The position numbers were made by a program, and so were the translations under genes. Shown here piece by piece: positions 1-8,216 of a stretch of 64,000 nt of DNA. This stretch comes from Sphaerisporangium sp. TRM90804. GTDB lineage: Bacteria; Actinomycetota; Actinomycetes; Streptosporangiales; Streptosporangiaceae. The notes under the pieces were generated by a model. The model was given only the letters and a program-made list of their open reading frames with translations. It had not been told where the DNA came from and made no database searches. Every line of letters begins with the position of its first letter. The first letter of the stretch is position 1. Location: contig NZ_JARWAC010000004.1 in the NCBI RefSeq assembly GCF_029846175.1, forward strand, positions 372,001 to 436,000, read 5' to 3'.

Positions 1-279
1 AAGTCCGCCCGTTCTGGCGTGATTCCATACGAATCAGCCACCTCTCCACGATGGCACGTTCCAAGCGATTTTTACCTTTCTTTACAGTCACACATGACTC
101 TTGGGTGCTTTGGTAGTTAATGACGGTATTGTCCACTTAGGGGGCATAAGGTGTTTTTGGGACAGCAAAAGTGCCCACTAGAAGCATCACCAAAAAGGGG
201 GCTATGATCCACTCGGCCCTCCGATACCCGGGCATTCGGGGGAAATATCAGTCAGTAATCCGAGGGAGACTCATCCCCA
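1..279. other. Intergenic entry region, comparatively AT-rich
   Basis: No convincing gene is visible here. Base composition is clearly less GC-rich than the rest of the window (T/A runs around 69-82 and 148-160). It probably carries the promoter of the small gene that follows; a GAGGGAG Shine-Dalgarno lies at 262-268. I could not fix a -35/-10 pair. Confidence 0.4.
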
Positions 280-471
280 ATGATCGTGCTATCCGCAGCG
301 TTGGTTGGTGCCGCCATGTCACTACCGACCACGTTCGCCGACTCCGCCTACGCCGAGCGGCGGTTCCCCGCCGCCCACGTCGTCTCCGACGACGTTCAGG
401 GTGATAAAAGGATCTTCATGATCAACTTCGACAACCAGAGCGCGGCCTCCAGCGCTGACCTGGAGACATAG
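280..471 (+). CDS. Short secreted peptide, unknown function
   Basis: This is a 63-residue product that I do not recognise. Residues 1-25 look like a short signal peptide: a hydrophobic stretch at 2-13 and an A-Y-A type cleavage point near residue 25. That would leave a mature peptide of about 38 polar residues with no cysteine. The Shine-Dalgarno GAGGGAG lies 11 bases before the ATG, which is rather far. The signal's N-region has no basic residue, so the gene could be the 3' remnant of a longer one. It sits in locally AT-richer DNA. Reality of the gene is uncertain. Confidence 0.4.
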   Translation: MIVLSAALVGAAMSLPTTFADSAYAERRFPAAHVVSDDVQGDKRIFMINFDNQSAASSADLET

Positions 472-482
472 ACGGCGCGGGT

Positions 483-509
483 GGTGGCCGTCCGACGACG
501 GCCGCCACC
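483..509 (+). terminator. Hairpin after the short peptide gene
   Basis: Arms GGTGGC..CGTC and GACGG..GCCACC pair with one 3-nt bulge, 11 bases past the stop codon. There is no T-tract. Confidence 0.35.
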
Positions 510-625
510 CGCGGCGCGTGCAGGCGGGACGTCAAGCCGTCTGCAACCTCGACGCCCAGTGCGCGGGGGCACGCTCGCCGCCTGGCGGTCCGGCAGGGAC
601 CGCGCCGCGAGCGAGGAGTCGAGGC

Positions 626-1858
626 ATGAACTACACAGAACAGCCCGTCAGGGGGCCGTTCTCGCCGGGGGTCACGGTGGCCGAGACGCACGGGGTGGAG
701 CGGACGGTGCTCGCCGTGGTGCACCACGGCGCCGCCGCCGGGCGGCTGGGCGACGTCGTCCCGCTGGTCGAGCGCGACCGGCGCGTGCAGGTCGTCTACA
801 CGGTCCCGCCTTCGTCGCTCTACGTCGGCGGCGCCCACGACTTCCTGCGGGACGCGCGGGCGCTGGTGATGCCCTGGCCCCAAGCCACGCACACCCGGTT
901 CGACCTGGCCGTGGCGGCCGGGCAAGGCCTCCTGGACCGGGTGCACGCCCCCGTGATGACCCTCTCCCACGGCGCCGGCCCGAACGCCTACGTGCGGCGC
1001 CGCGACGGGGACGGGCCACCCGCCGCCCGGGCCGTTACCGGGCTCGCCCCGCAGTGCCTGACCACGCACGGGCGGGTGATCCCCGCCGCGATCATGCTGG
1101 GCCACGAGGACCATCGCCGCCTGCTGGCCGGCCAGTGCCCCGAAGCCGTGCCGTCGGCCGTCGTCGCCGGAGACCCGTGTTTCGACCGGATGCTCGCCGG
1201 CCGCCACCTGCGCGCGGCGTACCGCGCCGCGCTGGGCGCCGGGCCGGGCCACACGGTGGTCGTGGTCTCCTCGCACTACGCCCCCGGCTCGCTGCTCGGG
1301 CCACCCTGCCTGCTGAGCCGCCTGGCCGCGGAGCTGGATCCCGCGCACCACCTGACCGTCGTCATCCTGCACCCTGCCGTGTGGGCCCTTCACGGACACA
1401 GGCAGATAGTCGCCTGGTTCGAGCCCCTGGCGCGGACCGGCGCCGTCCTCCTGCCGCCCGAGGAGGGCTGGCGGGCCGCGCTGGTGGCGGCGGACGTCCT
1501 GCTGGCCGACCGCGGCTCGCCCGCCTGCTACGGCGCCGCGCTTGGGCTCCCCGTCCTGCTGGCGCCCTACGACCCCGGCGACGTGATCCCCGGCTCGCAG
1601 TTCGCCGCGCTCGGCGAGATCGCACCCCGGTTGACGGGGGCGCCGCTCGCGCGCCAGCTCGAGGCCGCCCGGCGAGGGTGGCCATCCGGGGCGGCGGCGG
1701 TGATGCGCGAGCGCCTGACATCCCTGCCCGGCGGCGCCGCCCGTGTCATCCGGCAGACCATGTACCGCCTGCTGAGGCTGGCCGAACCACCGGGCTCACC
1801 GCTCACCGAGCCGGTTCCCGCGCCCGAGCCGCTCCGGTTCAGCCGGCCGGTCACGTGA
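626..1858 (+). CDS. GT-B-like (CDP-glycerol glycerophosphotransferase-like) conserved actinobacterial protein
   Basis: A cytoplasmic protein of about 410 residues. ATG 626 is chosen because GAGGAG lies 9 bases upstream; the frame is open back to 518. The family is conserved in actinomycetes and often carries the misleading label 'translation initiation factor 2'. The sequence has a GT-B layout: an N-terminal VHHGAAAGRLGDVVPL segment, LSHGAGPNAYV, AGDPCFDRML, LHPAVWALHG and a late CYGAALGLPVLLAPYD. This is similar to CDP-glycerol glycerophosphotransferases, but there are no membrane helices and I cannot name a substrate. Its TGA overlaps the GTG of the next gene by four bases, so the two are translationally coupled. 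Fold is inferred; function is unknown. Confidence 0.75.
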   Translation: MNYTEQPVRGPFSPGVTVAETHGVERTVLAVVHHGAAAGRLGDVVPLVERDRRVQVVYTVPPSSLYVGGAHDFLRDARALVMPWPQATHTRFDLAVAAGQGLLDRVHAPVMTLSHGAGPNAYVRRRDGDGPPAARAVTGLAPQCLTTHGRVIPAAIMLGHEDHRRLLAGQCPEAVPSAVVAGDPCFDRMLAGRHLRAAYRAALGAGPGHTVVVVSSHYAPGSLLGPPCLLSRLAAELDPAHHLTVVILHPAVWALHGHRQIVAWFEPLARTGAVLLPPEEGWRAALVAADVLLADRGSPACYGAALGLPVLLAPYDPGDVIPGSQFAALGEIAPRLTGAPLARQLEAARRGWPSGAAAVMRERLTSLPGGAARVIRQTMYRLLRLAEPPGSPLTEPVPAPEPLRFSRPVT

Positions 1859-2421
1859 ACGTCGTCCGCGTGCTCGTCCCCCGCGCGACGGGCGACGGGC
1901 GCCGCGAGTGGGTGCTCGTGGACGAGCACGTGCGCGCCGAGTGCGACGAACCGGCGTGGTCCTCCATCGCCGACGTGGTCGTCTGCCGCCACCCCTCGCC
2001 CCGGGAGCCGGGCGCGTCGGTGATCGCGGCGCTCCTGGCCCGCCACCCGGGCGCGCTCGTCGCGGCGAGCGTCCGGGACGACGGCACCTTCGTGGTCGGG
2101 ACGCGCGCGGGCGCGGTCGCGGCCTTCGCCGGAACGACACCCGAGTCGGTCGCGTCCCTGGCCCACGCCTGGACTGTGTGGGGCTGCTCCCCGGAAGGCT
2201 TGGCGGTCACCACACCGGCCCACGCCCGGAGGGCGCAAGGCGGTTCGCCGGAGGACCCGGCGGTCACGATCCTCGCGCACGCGTGGACGCTGTGGGACGG
2301 CGCCCCGGAGGGCGTGCCCGTCAGGGTGCGGGCGGCGTATCGCCGGGTAGAGCGGCCAACCTGTGGCGAGCCGATTCCGCCTCAGGCGCCGCCAACCGGT
2401 CGAAGATCTCCACCGCCGTGA
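1855..2421 (+). CDS. Small conserved partner of the GT-B-like protein
   Basis: A 188-residue protein starting at GTG 1855 inside the stop of the preceding gene (GTGA overlap). I know this only as the companion of the GT-B-like protein in actinomycetes; its function is unknown. Residues 1-100 look like a compact alpha/beta domain (VVRVLVPR, WVLVDEHV, ADVVVCRHP). The segment LAHAWTVWGCSPEG is followed about 43 residues later by LAHAWTLWDGAPEG, a local internal duplication absent from family members I can recall. The C-terminus is proline-rich, and its last 101 bp overlap the convergent STAND gene, so the tail may be an extended, non-conserved end. Confidence 0.65.
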   Translation: MNVVRVLVPRATGDGRREWVLVDEHVRAECDEPAWSSIADVVVCRHPSPREPGASVIAALLARHPGALVAASVRDDGTFVVGTRAGAVAAFAGTTPESVASLAHAWTVWGCSPEGLAVTTPAHARRAQGGSPEDPAVTILAHAWTLWDGAPEGVPVRVRAAYRRVERPTCGEPIPPQAPPTGRRSPPP

Positions 2422-4537
2422 CGAGGTGGCCCCTGGCGCCGGCGTGGTCACCCGTGGCCGCCAGCGCCTCCGCCAAGGACACGCGGACGTTGGCACGCTC
2501 GTACTCGGCCCCCAGCGCGTCGACCAGGATGAGTGCCGTGAGCAGAGCGGTCCGTGCCTCCTCGGGGCGGCCGGCGAGCAGGTGCGTCTGGCCCAGGCCG
2601 GTGAGTGTGCGCGCCTCGTTGTACCCGTCGGGCAGGGCCGCGAACAGCTCGCGCGCCTCGCTCAGGTACGCGACCGCCGCGTCGTGCAGGCCCATGTCGC
2701 GATGGGCCTCGCCCAGCCTGCGGGTCATCAGGGCGACGCCGCGACGCCGCCCCAAGCGCTCATGGATCTCCCGGGCCCGCCGGAACCGCTCGGCCGCCCG
2801 CTCTGGACGCCGCATGCCGAGATAGGCGACGCCCATGGTGCTCAGCGCGGCAGCCTCGTCGAGAGCGTGCCCGCCCGACCGCTCGATGTCGGCGGCGCGC
2901 TGACACAGGTCGGCCGCCACCTCGAAGTCGCGCAGGTTCAGGTGGGCGGTGGCCAGTGCCAGCAGCATGCGCGACTCGGCCCGAAGATCCCCGCAGGCAC
3001 GCGCGGAGGCGAGGCCGGTGCGGTGGGTCTCCACCCACGCGCCGTAGTGCTTGCGGTTCAGGAACAGGCCCCAGAGCGCCTCACACGTCTGCCAGGTCAG
3101 CTCGTGCAGGCCGTACTCGTGCGTCTGTGCCACGATCGCACGCAGGACGGGCAGCAGGTCCTCAAGCCGGTCAAGGGCCTCGGCGGGCCCGCCGAACGCG
3201 GGGGCCGCGCCGTCCGCCGCCTCGTAGGCGGGGCCGAGGTGCCACCGGCCGGGAACCACCACCAGATCGGCCGCGACGGCGGCGCGGAGGTACCACCCCG
3301 CGATCCGCGCGCAGGTCTCCCCGCGCTCCTCGGGCGGGTCGAGAGCGAGGGCCTTGCCGCGGGCGTGCAGGTGCAGCAGATCGTGGAAACGGAAGAGGTC
3401 GTCGTCCCCGGCCTCCAGCAGGTTGGCGGCGACCAGCTCCTCCAGGATGCGGGACGCCTCGCCCTCGCCGACTCCGCCGGCCGCGGCGGCGGCTCCGGGG
3501 CCGAAGGTCGCGCCCGGGTGCAGCCCGAGCCGCCGGTAGAGGCGGGCCTCGTCCTCGGCGAGAACCATGTAGGAGACGTCGAACGCGGCCTGGGGGGAGA
3601 CGTCGTCGTCGGCGCTCAGCGTGGCCAACCGGCGCGAGGCGTCGGCCAGCTCCCGGACCAGGCGGTCGAGGGACCACCGGGGCCGCAGCGCCAGCCGCGC
3701 GGCCGAGGCGCAGACGGCGATCGGCAGCCGGCCGCACAGCCTCACCAGTTCGAGGGCGGCCTCCGGCTCCGCCCGGGTGCGCTCGGGGCCGAGCACGCGG
3801 TCGAGCACGCCGACCGCGGCCGCGGGCGTGAGCGGCTCCAGGGCGACGTACCGGGCGCCCTCGACGACGAGCCCGGCGAGCCTGCGCCGCGAGGTCGCGA
3901 GGACCAGGCTGTCCGCTGACGGCGGCAGCACCGCGCGCACCTGGGCGGCCGAGGCCGCGTTGTCGAGCATGAGCAGCAACCGGCGCCCGGCGGTGACCGA
4001 CCGGAACATCGTCACCTGCTCGTCCAGGGCCACAGGGACGCGTTCCGGAGGGACGCCGAGCGCCCGCAGGAACCGCCCGACCACCTCGCCCGCGGCGGGC
4101 GGGACGCCCGCCGCGGACGCGCGCAGGTCGGCGTAGAGCTGGCCGTCGGCGAAATGCGGCCGGAGCCGGTGCAGCCATTTCAGGGCCAGGGAACTCTTGC
4201 CCACGCCGCCGACGCCCGTGATGACCACCAAGAACGGAGAGTCGGGCGGGTCGCCTTTCGCCCGGAAGTAGCGGTCGAGGCGCGCGAGCTCCTCTTCGCG
4301 GTTGATGAACACCGCCGGAACGGGGCCCAATTGCGCGGGAACGGGGGCGGGCACGTGCGTTCCGACATTGATCTGTACGTCGCCGTGGATCGACCGCGCC
4401 TGGACGGCCGGGCCGTAGACGGTCCCGCTGATCTCGTTGTCTACGCCCACCCCATGAGCTTCCGGATCCTCCCCTTTCTCAGGCGAATTCACCGGCGCCG
4501 CTCCTGAACTAGATTCGGGTTCACCGTGGGACTGCAC
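2321..4537 (-). CDS. STAND NTPase: NB-ARC domain with C-terminal TPR repeats
   Basis: About 738 residues from GTG 4537 (GGAGGGG 11 bases upstream); a TTG at 4564 is an alternative start. Residues 34-54 carry the ISGTVYGPAVQ / IHGDVQI motif that precedes NB-ARC domains in many actinomycete STAND proteins. The P-loop GVGGVGKSS is at about 108-116 and a Walker B LLLMLDNA at about 188-195, followed by an ARC/winged-helix region (YVALEPLTPAAAV, LPIAVCASAARL). Roughly residues 490-735 form TPR repeats. Such proteins are signal-sensing switches that oligomerise on ligand binding and are often part of regulation or conflict systems. No effector domain is fused here, so any effector must act in trans; the convergent pair at 626-2421 is the only candidate nearby. 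Confidence 0.85.
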   Translation of the reverse strand: MQSHGEPESSSGAAPVNSPEKGEDPEAHGVGVDNEISGTVYGPAVQARSIHGDVQINVGTHVPAPVPAQLGPVPAVFINREEELARLDRYFRAKGDPPDSPFLVVITGVGGVGKSSLALKWLHRLRPHFADGQLYADLRASAAGVPPAAGEVVGRFLRALGVPPERVPVALDEQVTMFRSVTAGRRLLLMLDNAASAAQVRAVLPPSADSLVLATSRRRLAGLVVEGARYVALEPLTPAAAVGVLDRVLGPERTRAEPEAALELVRLCGRLPIAVCASAARLALRPRWSLDRLVRELADASRRLATLSADDDVSPQAAFDVSYMVLAEDEARLYRRLGLHPGATFGPGAAAAAGGVGEGEASRILEELVAANLLEAGDDDLFRFHDLLHLHARGKALALDPPEERGETCARIAGWYLRAAVAADLVVVPGRWHLGPAYEAADGAAPAFGGPAEALDRLEDLLPVLRAIVAQTHEYGLHELTWQTCEALWGLFLNRKHYGAWVETHRTGLASARACGDLRAESRMLLALATAHLNLRDFEVAADLCQRAADIERSGGHALDEAAALSTMGVAYLGMRRPERAAERFRRAREIHERLGRRRGVALMTRRLGEAHRDMGLHDAAVAYLSEARELFAALPDGYNEARTLTGLGQTHLLAGRPEEARTALLTALILVDALGAEYERANVRVSLAEALAATGDHAGARGHLVTAVEIFDRLAAPEAESARHRLAALPGDTPPAP

Positions 4538-4731
4538 AGTAACCCGAGCCCCTCCGACCGACAAGGCAGCGGTCGGAGGCCTCAGCGCCGATTACGCCGA
4601 TTACGCCTGGATGCCTCCCGGCACGAATGTTATGGGCCCCGGCACCGGTGACGGCGGAATAACAGCCGATCCGCCCATCACTCGCTCATGTCTCTTCCGT
4701 ACTGTCATTCCATCGGCTCCCAACAACACCT

Positions 4732-6150
4732 TTAATAGCTTCCGTACGATGATTCCCCCCCATCGGATTCCGCGGGAGCGGTCGTGGCCGGAGCGTCACT
4801 GGCGGGGGCGTCACTGGCGGGGGTGTCTGAGGCGGGGGCGTCGGTGGGGGTGAGGGGGGTTCCCTCGGCGTTCGCGAGGGTGCAGGGGATGAAGGCCTCC
4901 AGGTCTACCGGGCTGGCGGTCGCGCGGTACAGGCGGGTCGCGATGCGCTCGGCCAGCTTCGCGCGCTTCTCGCGCAGTTCGTCCAGGAGGGACTCCTGGG
5001 CCGTCTCCGGGCTTTCCTCCTTCGCCGCGGCGGCGATCCGCCGGTCGGCCGAGGCGGCCTCCAGTTCCATGAGGCCGATGTCGCGGGCGACGTCCGAGCG
5101 CACCACGGACGGAACCTCGCCGACCCCTTCGGCCACGGGCGGGCAGACGATCGCCGACCCGGCGACGACGTTTCCGGCCTTTCCCGTGTCCGGTGCGCCG
5201 GGGCCCTCGGCGGCCGGCGGGTCGTCCGAGGCGGACGTCTCCTCCGGGGCGGCCTCGGAGGCCTCGGGCGCCGCGTCGGGGGCGGGCGCCGGGGCTGCGG
5301 TGCCGGTGTCGACGATCTCCATGGGCGCGTCGGACTTCGCGTCCGCGTCGGGCTTGGTGTCCGCGTCGGGCTTGGTGTCGGGCTTGGCGGACGTGCTCGG
5401 CTCGGCGGTCTTGGCGGGGGCCGAGCCCGCGCCCTCGTCCGCCGTGGCGGGGCCGTCCTCGCCCGGGGGGACGGTGTCGACGGGGAACGGCGCGTCGTCC
5501 GGGACGGCCGTGTCGGCCGGGGCCGCCGTGTCGGCCGGGGCCGCCGTGTCGGCCTGAGCGGGCGTGTCCGCCGGGGGCGGGGCGTCGGCCGGGGGTGCCG
5601 TGTCGAAGGGGAGGGCGGAGGCCGCGGCCGCGGCGTCGTCGGGCAGCCCTCCGGCGGCGGGCGGCGCCGGGGCGGCGGGGTCGGTGGTCAGGGACCCCGC
5701 CGGGGGCGCCACCGCTCCGGGGATCTCACACGCGACGGCCGCGTCCAGCCCCTCGGGCTTCTCCCCGGCGGCGCCGAGGATCTTGACGATCTCCTGGACG
5801 GCGACGGCGCGCTGGTTCTCCAGCGTGCCGAGCACGGCGGTCCTGGCCGCCGCCGGGTCGGCGTCCTCACCGCGCGCGGCCAGGCGCCGGTTCGCGCCCG
5901 CGAGCTGGATCTCGATCAGGCCGAGGTTGCGGGCGACGCCGTTCACCACGTCGGACGGGACGTCCGGCAGGAGCCGCGCGATGCTCGGGCACGTCAGGGC
6001 CACCGCGCCGGCCCGGAAGGCGGACGCGCCCCCCGCGCCCTCGCCGGGGCCTCCCGCGCCGCAACCGGCGACCAGTCCGGCAACGGCCCCGGACGCCACC
6101 AGCGCCCCGGCGACCCGCCTGAGCTCCCGTCCTCGCCGGTCTCCAAACAT
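4732..6150 (-). CDS. Lipoprotein with two copies of a cysteine-paired domain and an Asp/Ala/Pro linker
   Basis: About 472 residues. ATG 6150 is preferred over GTG 6156 because GAGAGGA then sits 6 bases upstream rather than abutting the start. The signal peptide ends in a lipobox LVAGC near residue 28. Two homologous domains of about 90 residues follow, each opening with CP and closing with a second cysteine: LTCPSIARLLPDVPSDVV to VACEIPGA, and IVCPPVAEGVGEVPSVV to IPCTLANAEG. Both contain a motif of the type ARxLGLxExxxAxAxRRxAA and a long helix. About 180 residues of low-complexity Asp/Ala/Pro/Thr repeats lie between them, and a similar tail follows. This suggests an exported protein anchored outside the membrane with two disulfide-closed helical domains on a flexible wall-spanning linker. 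Family and function are unknown. Confidence 0.7.
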   Translation of the reverse strand: MFGDRRGRELRRVAGALVASGAVAGLVAGCGAGGPGEGAGGASAFRAGAVALTCPSIARLLPDVPSDVVNGVARNLGLIEIQLAGANRRLAARGEDADPAAARTAVLGTLENQRAVAVQEIVKILGAAGEKPEGLDAAVACEIPGAVAPPAGSLTTDPAAPAPPAAGGLPDDAAAAASALPFDTAPPADAPPPADTPAQADTAAPADTAAPADTAVPDDAPFPVDTVPPGEDGPATADEGAGSAPAKTAEPSTSAKPDTKPDADTKPDADAKSDAPMEIVDTGTAAPAPAPDAAPEASEAAPEETSASDDPPAAEGPGAPDTGKAGNVVAGSAIVCPPVAEGVGEVPSVVRSDVARDIGLMELEAASADRRIAAAAKEESPETAQESLLDELREKRAKLAERIATRLYRATASPVDLEAFIPCTLANAEGTPLTPTDAPASDTPASDAPASDAPATTAPAESDGGESSYGSY

Positions 6151-6532
6151 GCGCACTCCTCTCGTTCACCGCGGGTGACACGCCGGCGCCCGGTCCTGCT
6201 CCGGTCCGCACGTGGCTCACCCCTCCATCACGGAGAGATACGGGGGATCGGGGCCAGGTGTTCGATCGGATTCGGCCCGCCGCGGGATGACGGCCCCCGC
6301 CCGCCCTGCGACGGCCGCCGTCATCCCGCGCCGAGCAGCGGAGATACGGCGAAGCCGCGACGCGCCGCGACGGTGAGATCGGGCGACCCGAAAGCGTCGC
6401 GATCACCTTGGAGGGGGGCGGGATCCGGCGACCCGCCGCCGGGACGACGAAGCCGGCCCGATCAGGCAGCCCGAGCACATGGGAGATCGGGCGGCGGCCC
6501 GCGACCCGCCGCCGGCGCGACGAGGCGGTGGA
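6151..6532. other. Intergenic region with strong inverted repeat and imperfect direct repeats
   Basis: There is no gene. It holds the 14-bp inverted repeat listed separately and imperfect direct copies of GCGACCCGCCGCCGG (about 6429 and 6501) and of GAGATCGGGC (about 6374 and 6482). It must contain the end of the serine-hydrolase transcript and the promoter of the lipoprotein gene. Confidence 0.5.
6281..6330. terminator. 14-bp perfect inverted repeat
   Basis: CGCGGGATGACGGC (6281-6294) is repeated exactly inverted at 6317-6330 with a 22-nt loop. It lies about 200 bp past the serine-hydrolase stop and 131 bp before the lipoprotein start. A transcription terminator is likeliest; an operator is possible. 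Confidence 0.5.
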
Positions 6533-7858
6533 TCAGGTGATCCGGGGCGTCGCCCGGACGTTGAAGTGGACGTAGGGGGAGCCGTCGGGCAGGTCGTAGA
6601 AGACGGCGGGGAGCCACAGAGGCTCGCCCTCGGGGCGGCCGACGAAGGTGGTGGCGTCGACGGGGAACAGCTCGAACTCCACGGGGGGCTTCATCCCGGC
6701 GAGCTCGCCGAGGACCTCGTCGTGCATCCAGAGCCGGCCGTCGCGCACCCAGAACGTCAGCCGGTTGCCGGTGCGCTCGTAGACCCCGGCGAACCGCTCG
6801 ACGTCGACCTCGACCGGCTCGGCCGGCGGCTCGGGCCGGGGCGGCTTGGCGAGGCCGAGCAGCTCGCCGAACAGCTCGGCGCCCAGGGTGTGGTGCAGGG
6901 CGGCGGTGTGGCCGCCGTTGGCCAGCGCGCACACGACCGTGCCGGAGTCGGGGACGGCCCAGAGCATGGCGGCCTGGCCGATGGTGTTGCCGCCGTGCGA
7001 GACGACCAGACGGCCCTGCCACTCGTCCAGGGCCCAGCCGATTCCGTACTGGCGGCCGAGGACGTGCGGGTTGGGGATGTCGACCTGCGGGTCCCACATC
7101 ACGCGCGGGTCGGCGAGCAGACCGCCTTCCAGGTGCGCGCGGGCGAAGGCGACGACGTCGGCGGCGCGGGCGCAGACCAGCCCGGCCGGGCCGCACGAGC
7201 GCATCAGGCCCCAGACGGGCGAGGGCTCCCCTTCCAGGTGGCCCAGGGCGCCGCGGAAGCGCAGCACGTCCTCGGGCAGCGTCCAGGTGTGGGTGAGGCC
7301 CAGCGGCTCGATCACCTGCTCGCGCAGCGCGGCGTCCCACACCCGGCCGGTGAGCCGCTCCACCACCCGCCCGGCGATGATGAAGCCGGAGTTGCAGTAC
7401 GACTGCGTGGCGCCCAGCGGGTGGTTCTGCGTCAGTCCGGCGCACGCGTCGACGTATCTTTCGAGGCAGTCGTCGCCGCGCCCGGTGTCCAGGAACAGGT
7501 CGCCGTCGATCCCGGAGGTGTGGGAGAGCAGGTGCCGCAGTGTGACGGCCCGGGACACGCCGGGGTCGGCGACGCGGAACTCCGGCAGCACCTCCGCCAC
7601 GGGGGTGTCGAGCGTGACCCGCCCCTGCTCGGCCAGCAGCATGATCTGGGTGGCGGTCCACAGCTTGGTGACCGACCCGATCTGGAACAGCGAGTCGGTG
7701 GTCGCCTCCACGCCGGTGGCCGTGTTGAGCACGCCCGCGGCGAACTCGTGCAGCTCCCCCTCGTGGAACACCGCCAGGGTCGCGCCCGGCACCTCGTAGC
7801 GCTCGATCAGCTCGCCCAGCCGCGACCGCCAGCGAGCCTCGTCCACCGTCACCGCCAC
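6533..7858 (-). CDS. Serine hydrolase of the beta-lactamase / DD-peptidase (S12) family, cytoplasmic
   Basis: 441 residues from GTG 7858 with AAGGGGA upstream. There is no signal peptide, so the enzyme should stay in the cytoplasm. Catalytic motifs of the class C/S12 family are complete: SVTK at 62-65 (nucleophile Ser62, Lys65), YCN at 154-156 and HGG at 288-290 in SHGGNTIG. The last 120 residues form an extra C-terminal domain, as in esterase-like members of the family. The substrate is unknown; esterase or D-aminopeptidase activity is more plausible than penicillin hydrolysis. It stands alone between an intergenic region and a small divergently controlled gene on the same strand. Confidence 0.85.
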   Translation of the reverse strand: MAVTVDEARWRSRLGELIERYEVPGATLAVFHEGELHEFAAGVLNTATGVEATTDSLFQIGSVTKLWTATQIMLLAEQGRVTLDTPVAEVLPEFRVADPGVSRAVTLRHLLSHTSGIDGDLFLDTGRGDDCLERYVDACAGLTQNHPLGATQSYCNSGFIIAGRVVERLTGRVWDAALREQVIEPLGLTHTWTLPEDVLRFRGALGHLEGEPSPVWGLMRSCGPAGLVCARAADVVAFARAHLEGGLLADPRVMWDPQVDIPNPHVLGRQYGIGWALDEWQGRLVVSHGGNTIGQAAMLWAVPDSGTVVCALANGGHTAALHHTLGAELFGELLGLAKPPRPEPPAEPVEVDVERFAGVYERTGNRLTFWVRDGRLWMHDEVLGELAGMKPPVEFELFPVDATTFVGRPEGEPLWLPAVFYDLPDGSPYVHFNVRATPRIT

Positions 7859-7914
7859 CTCGTTCCCCTTCCGCGTCGCCCGCGCGCGTCACGTCACGAT
7901 GGAGCCGGTCGCCG

Positions 7915-8199
7915 TCATGGGCGCGGCCACCTGAGCCGCTCGCGCAGCCGCGGCGGAAGGCGGCGCGTGAGACGGCCGAGTGGTGTCGCCGAGCCCGGCG
8001 TCGCGAGGCCGGAGGTCACGGACGCCGAGGTCGCCGGGCCGGGCGACGGGTCGGCGGCCTCGGCCAGGCGGGCGCGCAGGCGCCCGCGGATCTGGTCCGG
8101 CGTGTAGGAGAGGCGGCGGCGCTCGGCGCGCGCGACCACGACTCCGGTTGCGGCGACGCCCGTGAAGGCGGCCAGTCCGAGTATCTTCCACCAGCGCAT
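7915..8199 (-). CDS. Small single-pass membrane protein, unknown function
   Basis: 94 residues. A hydrophobic helix at about 4-24 (ILGLAAFTGVAATGVVVA) is followed by a basic stretch and a motif YTPDQIRGRLRARLAEA, then a proline/serine/arginine-rich tail. This predicts an N-terminally anchored protein with a cytoplasmic tail. There is no Shine-Dalgarno before ATG 8199; a TAGCGT -10 box lies 6 bases upstream, so the mRNA is probably leaderless. It is divergent from the papain-like protein at 8217 with only 17 bp between the start codons. Confidence 0.7.
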   Translation of the reverse strand: MRWWKILGLAAFTGVAATGVVVARAERRRLSYTPDQIRGRLRARLAEAADPSPGPATSASVTSGLATPGSATPLGRLTRRLPPRLRERLRWPRP

Positions 8200-8216
8200 G
8201 TCCCTACGCTACTGGG
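8200..8216. promoter_or_regulatory. Symmetric bidirectional leaderless promoter
   Basis: The 17 bp between two divergent start codons hold the heptamer TACGCTA at 8205-8211. Read rightwards it gives TACGCT and leftwards TAGCGT, each fitting TAnnnT and each ending exactly 6 bp before its start codon (8217 and 8199). Transcription should therefore begin at or next to both start codons. Neither gene has a ribosome binding site. The -35 regions would lie inside the opposite coding sequences. Confidence 0.65.
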
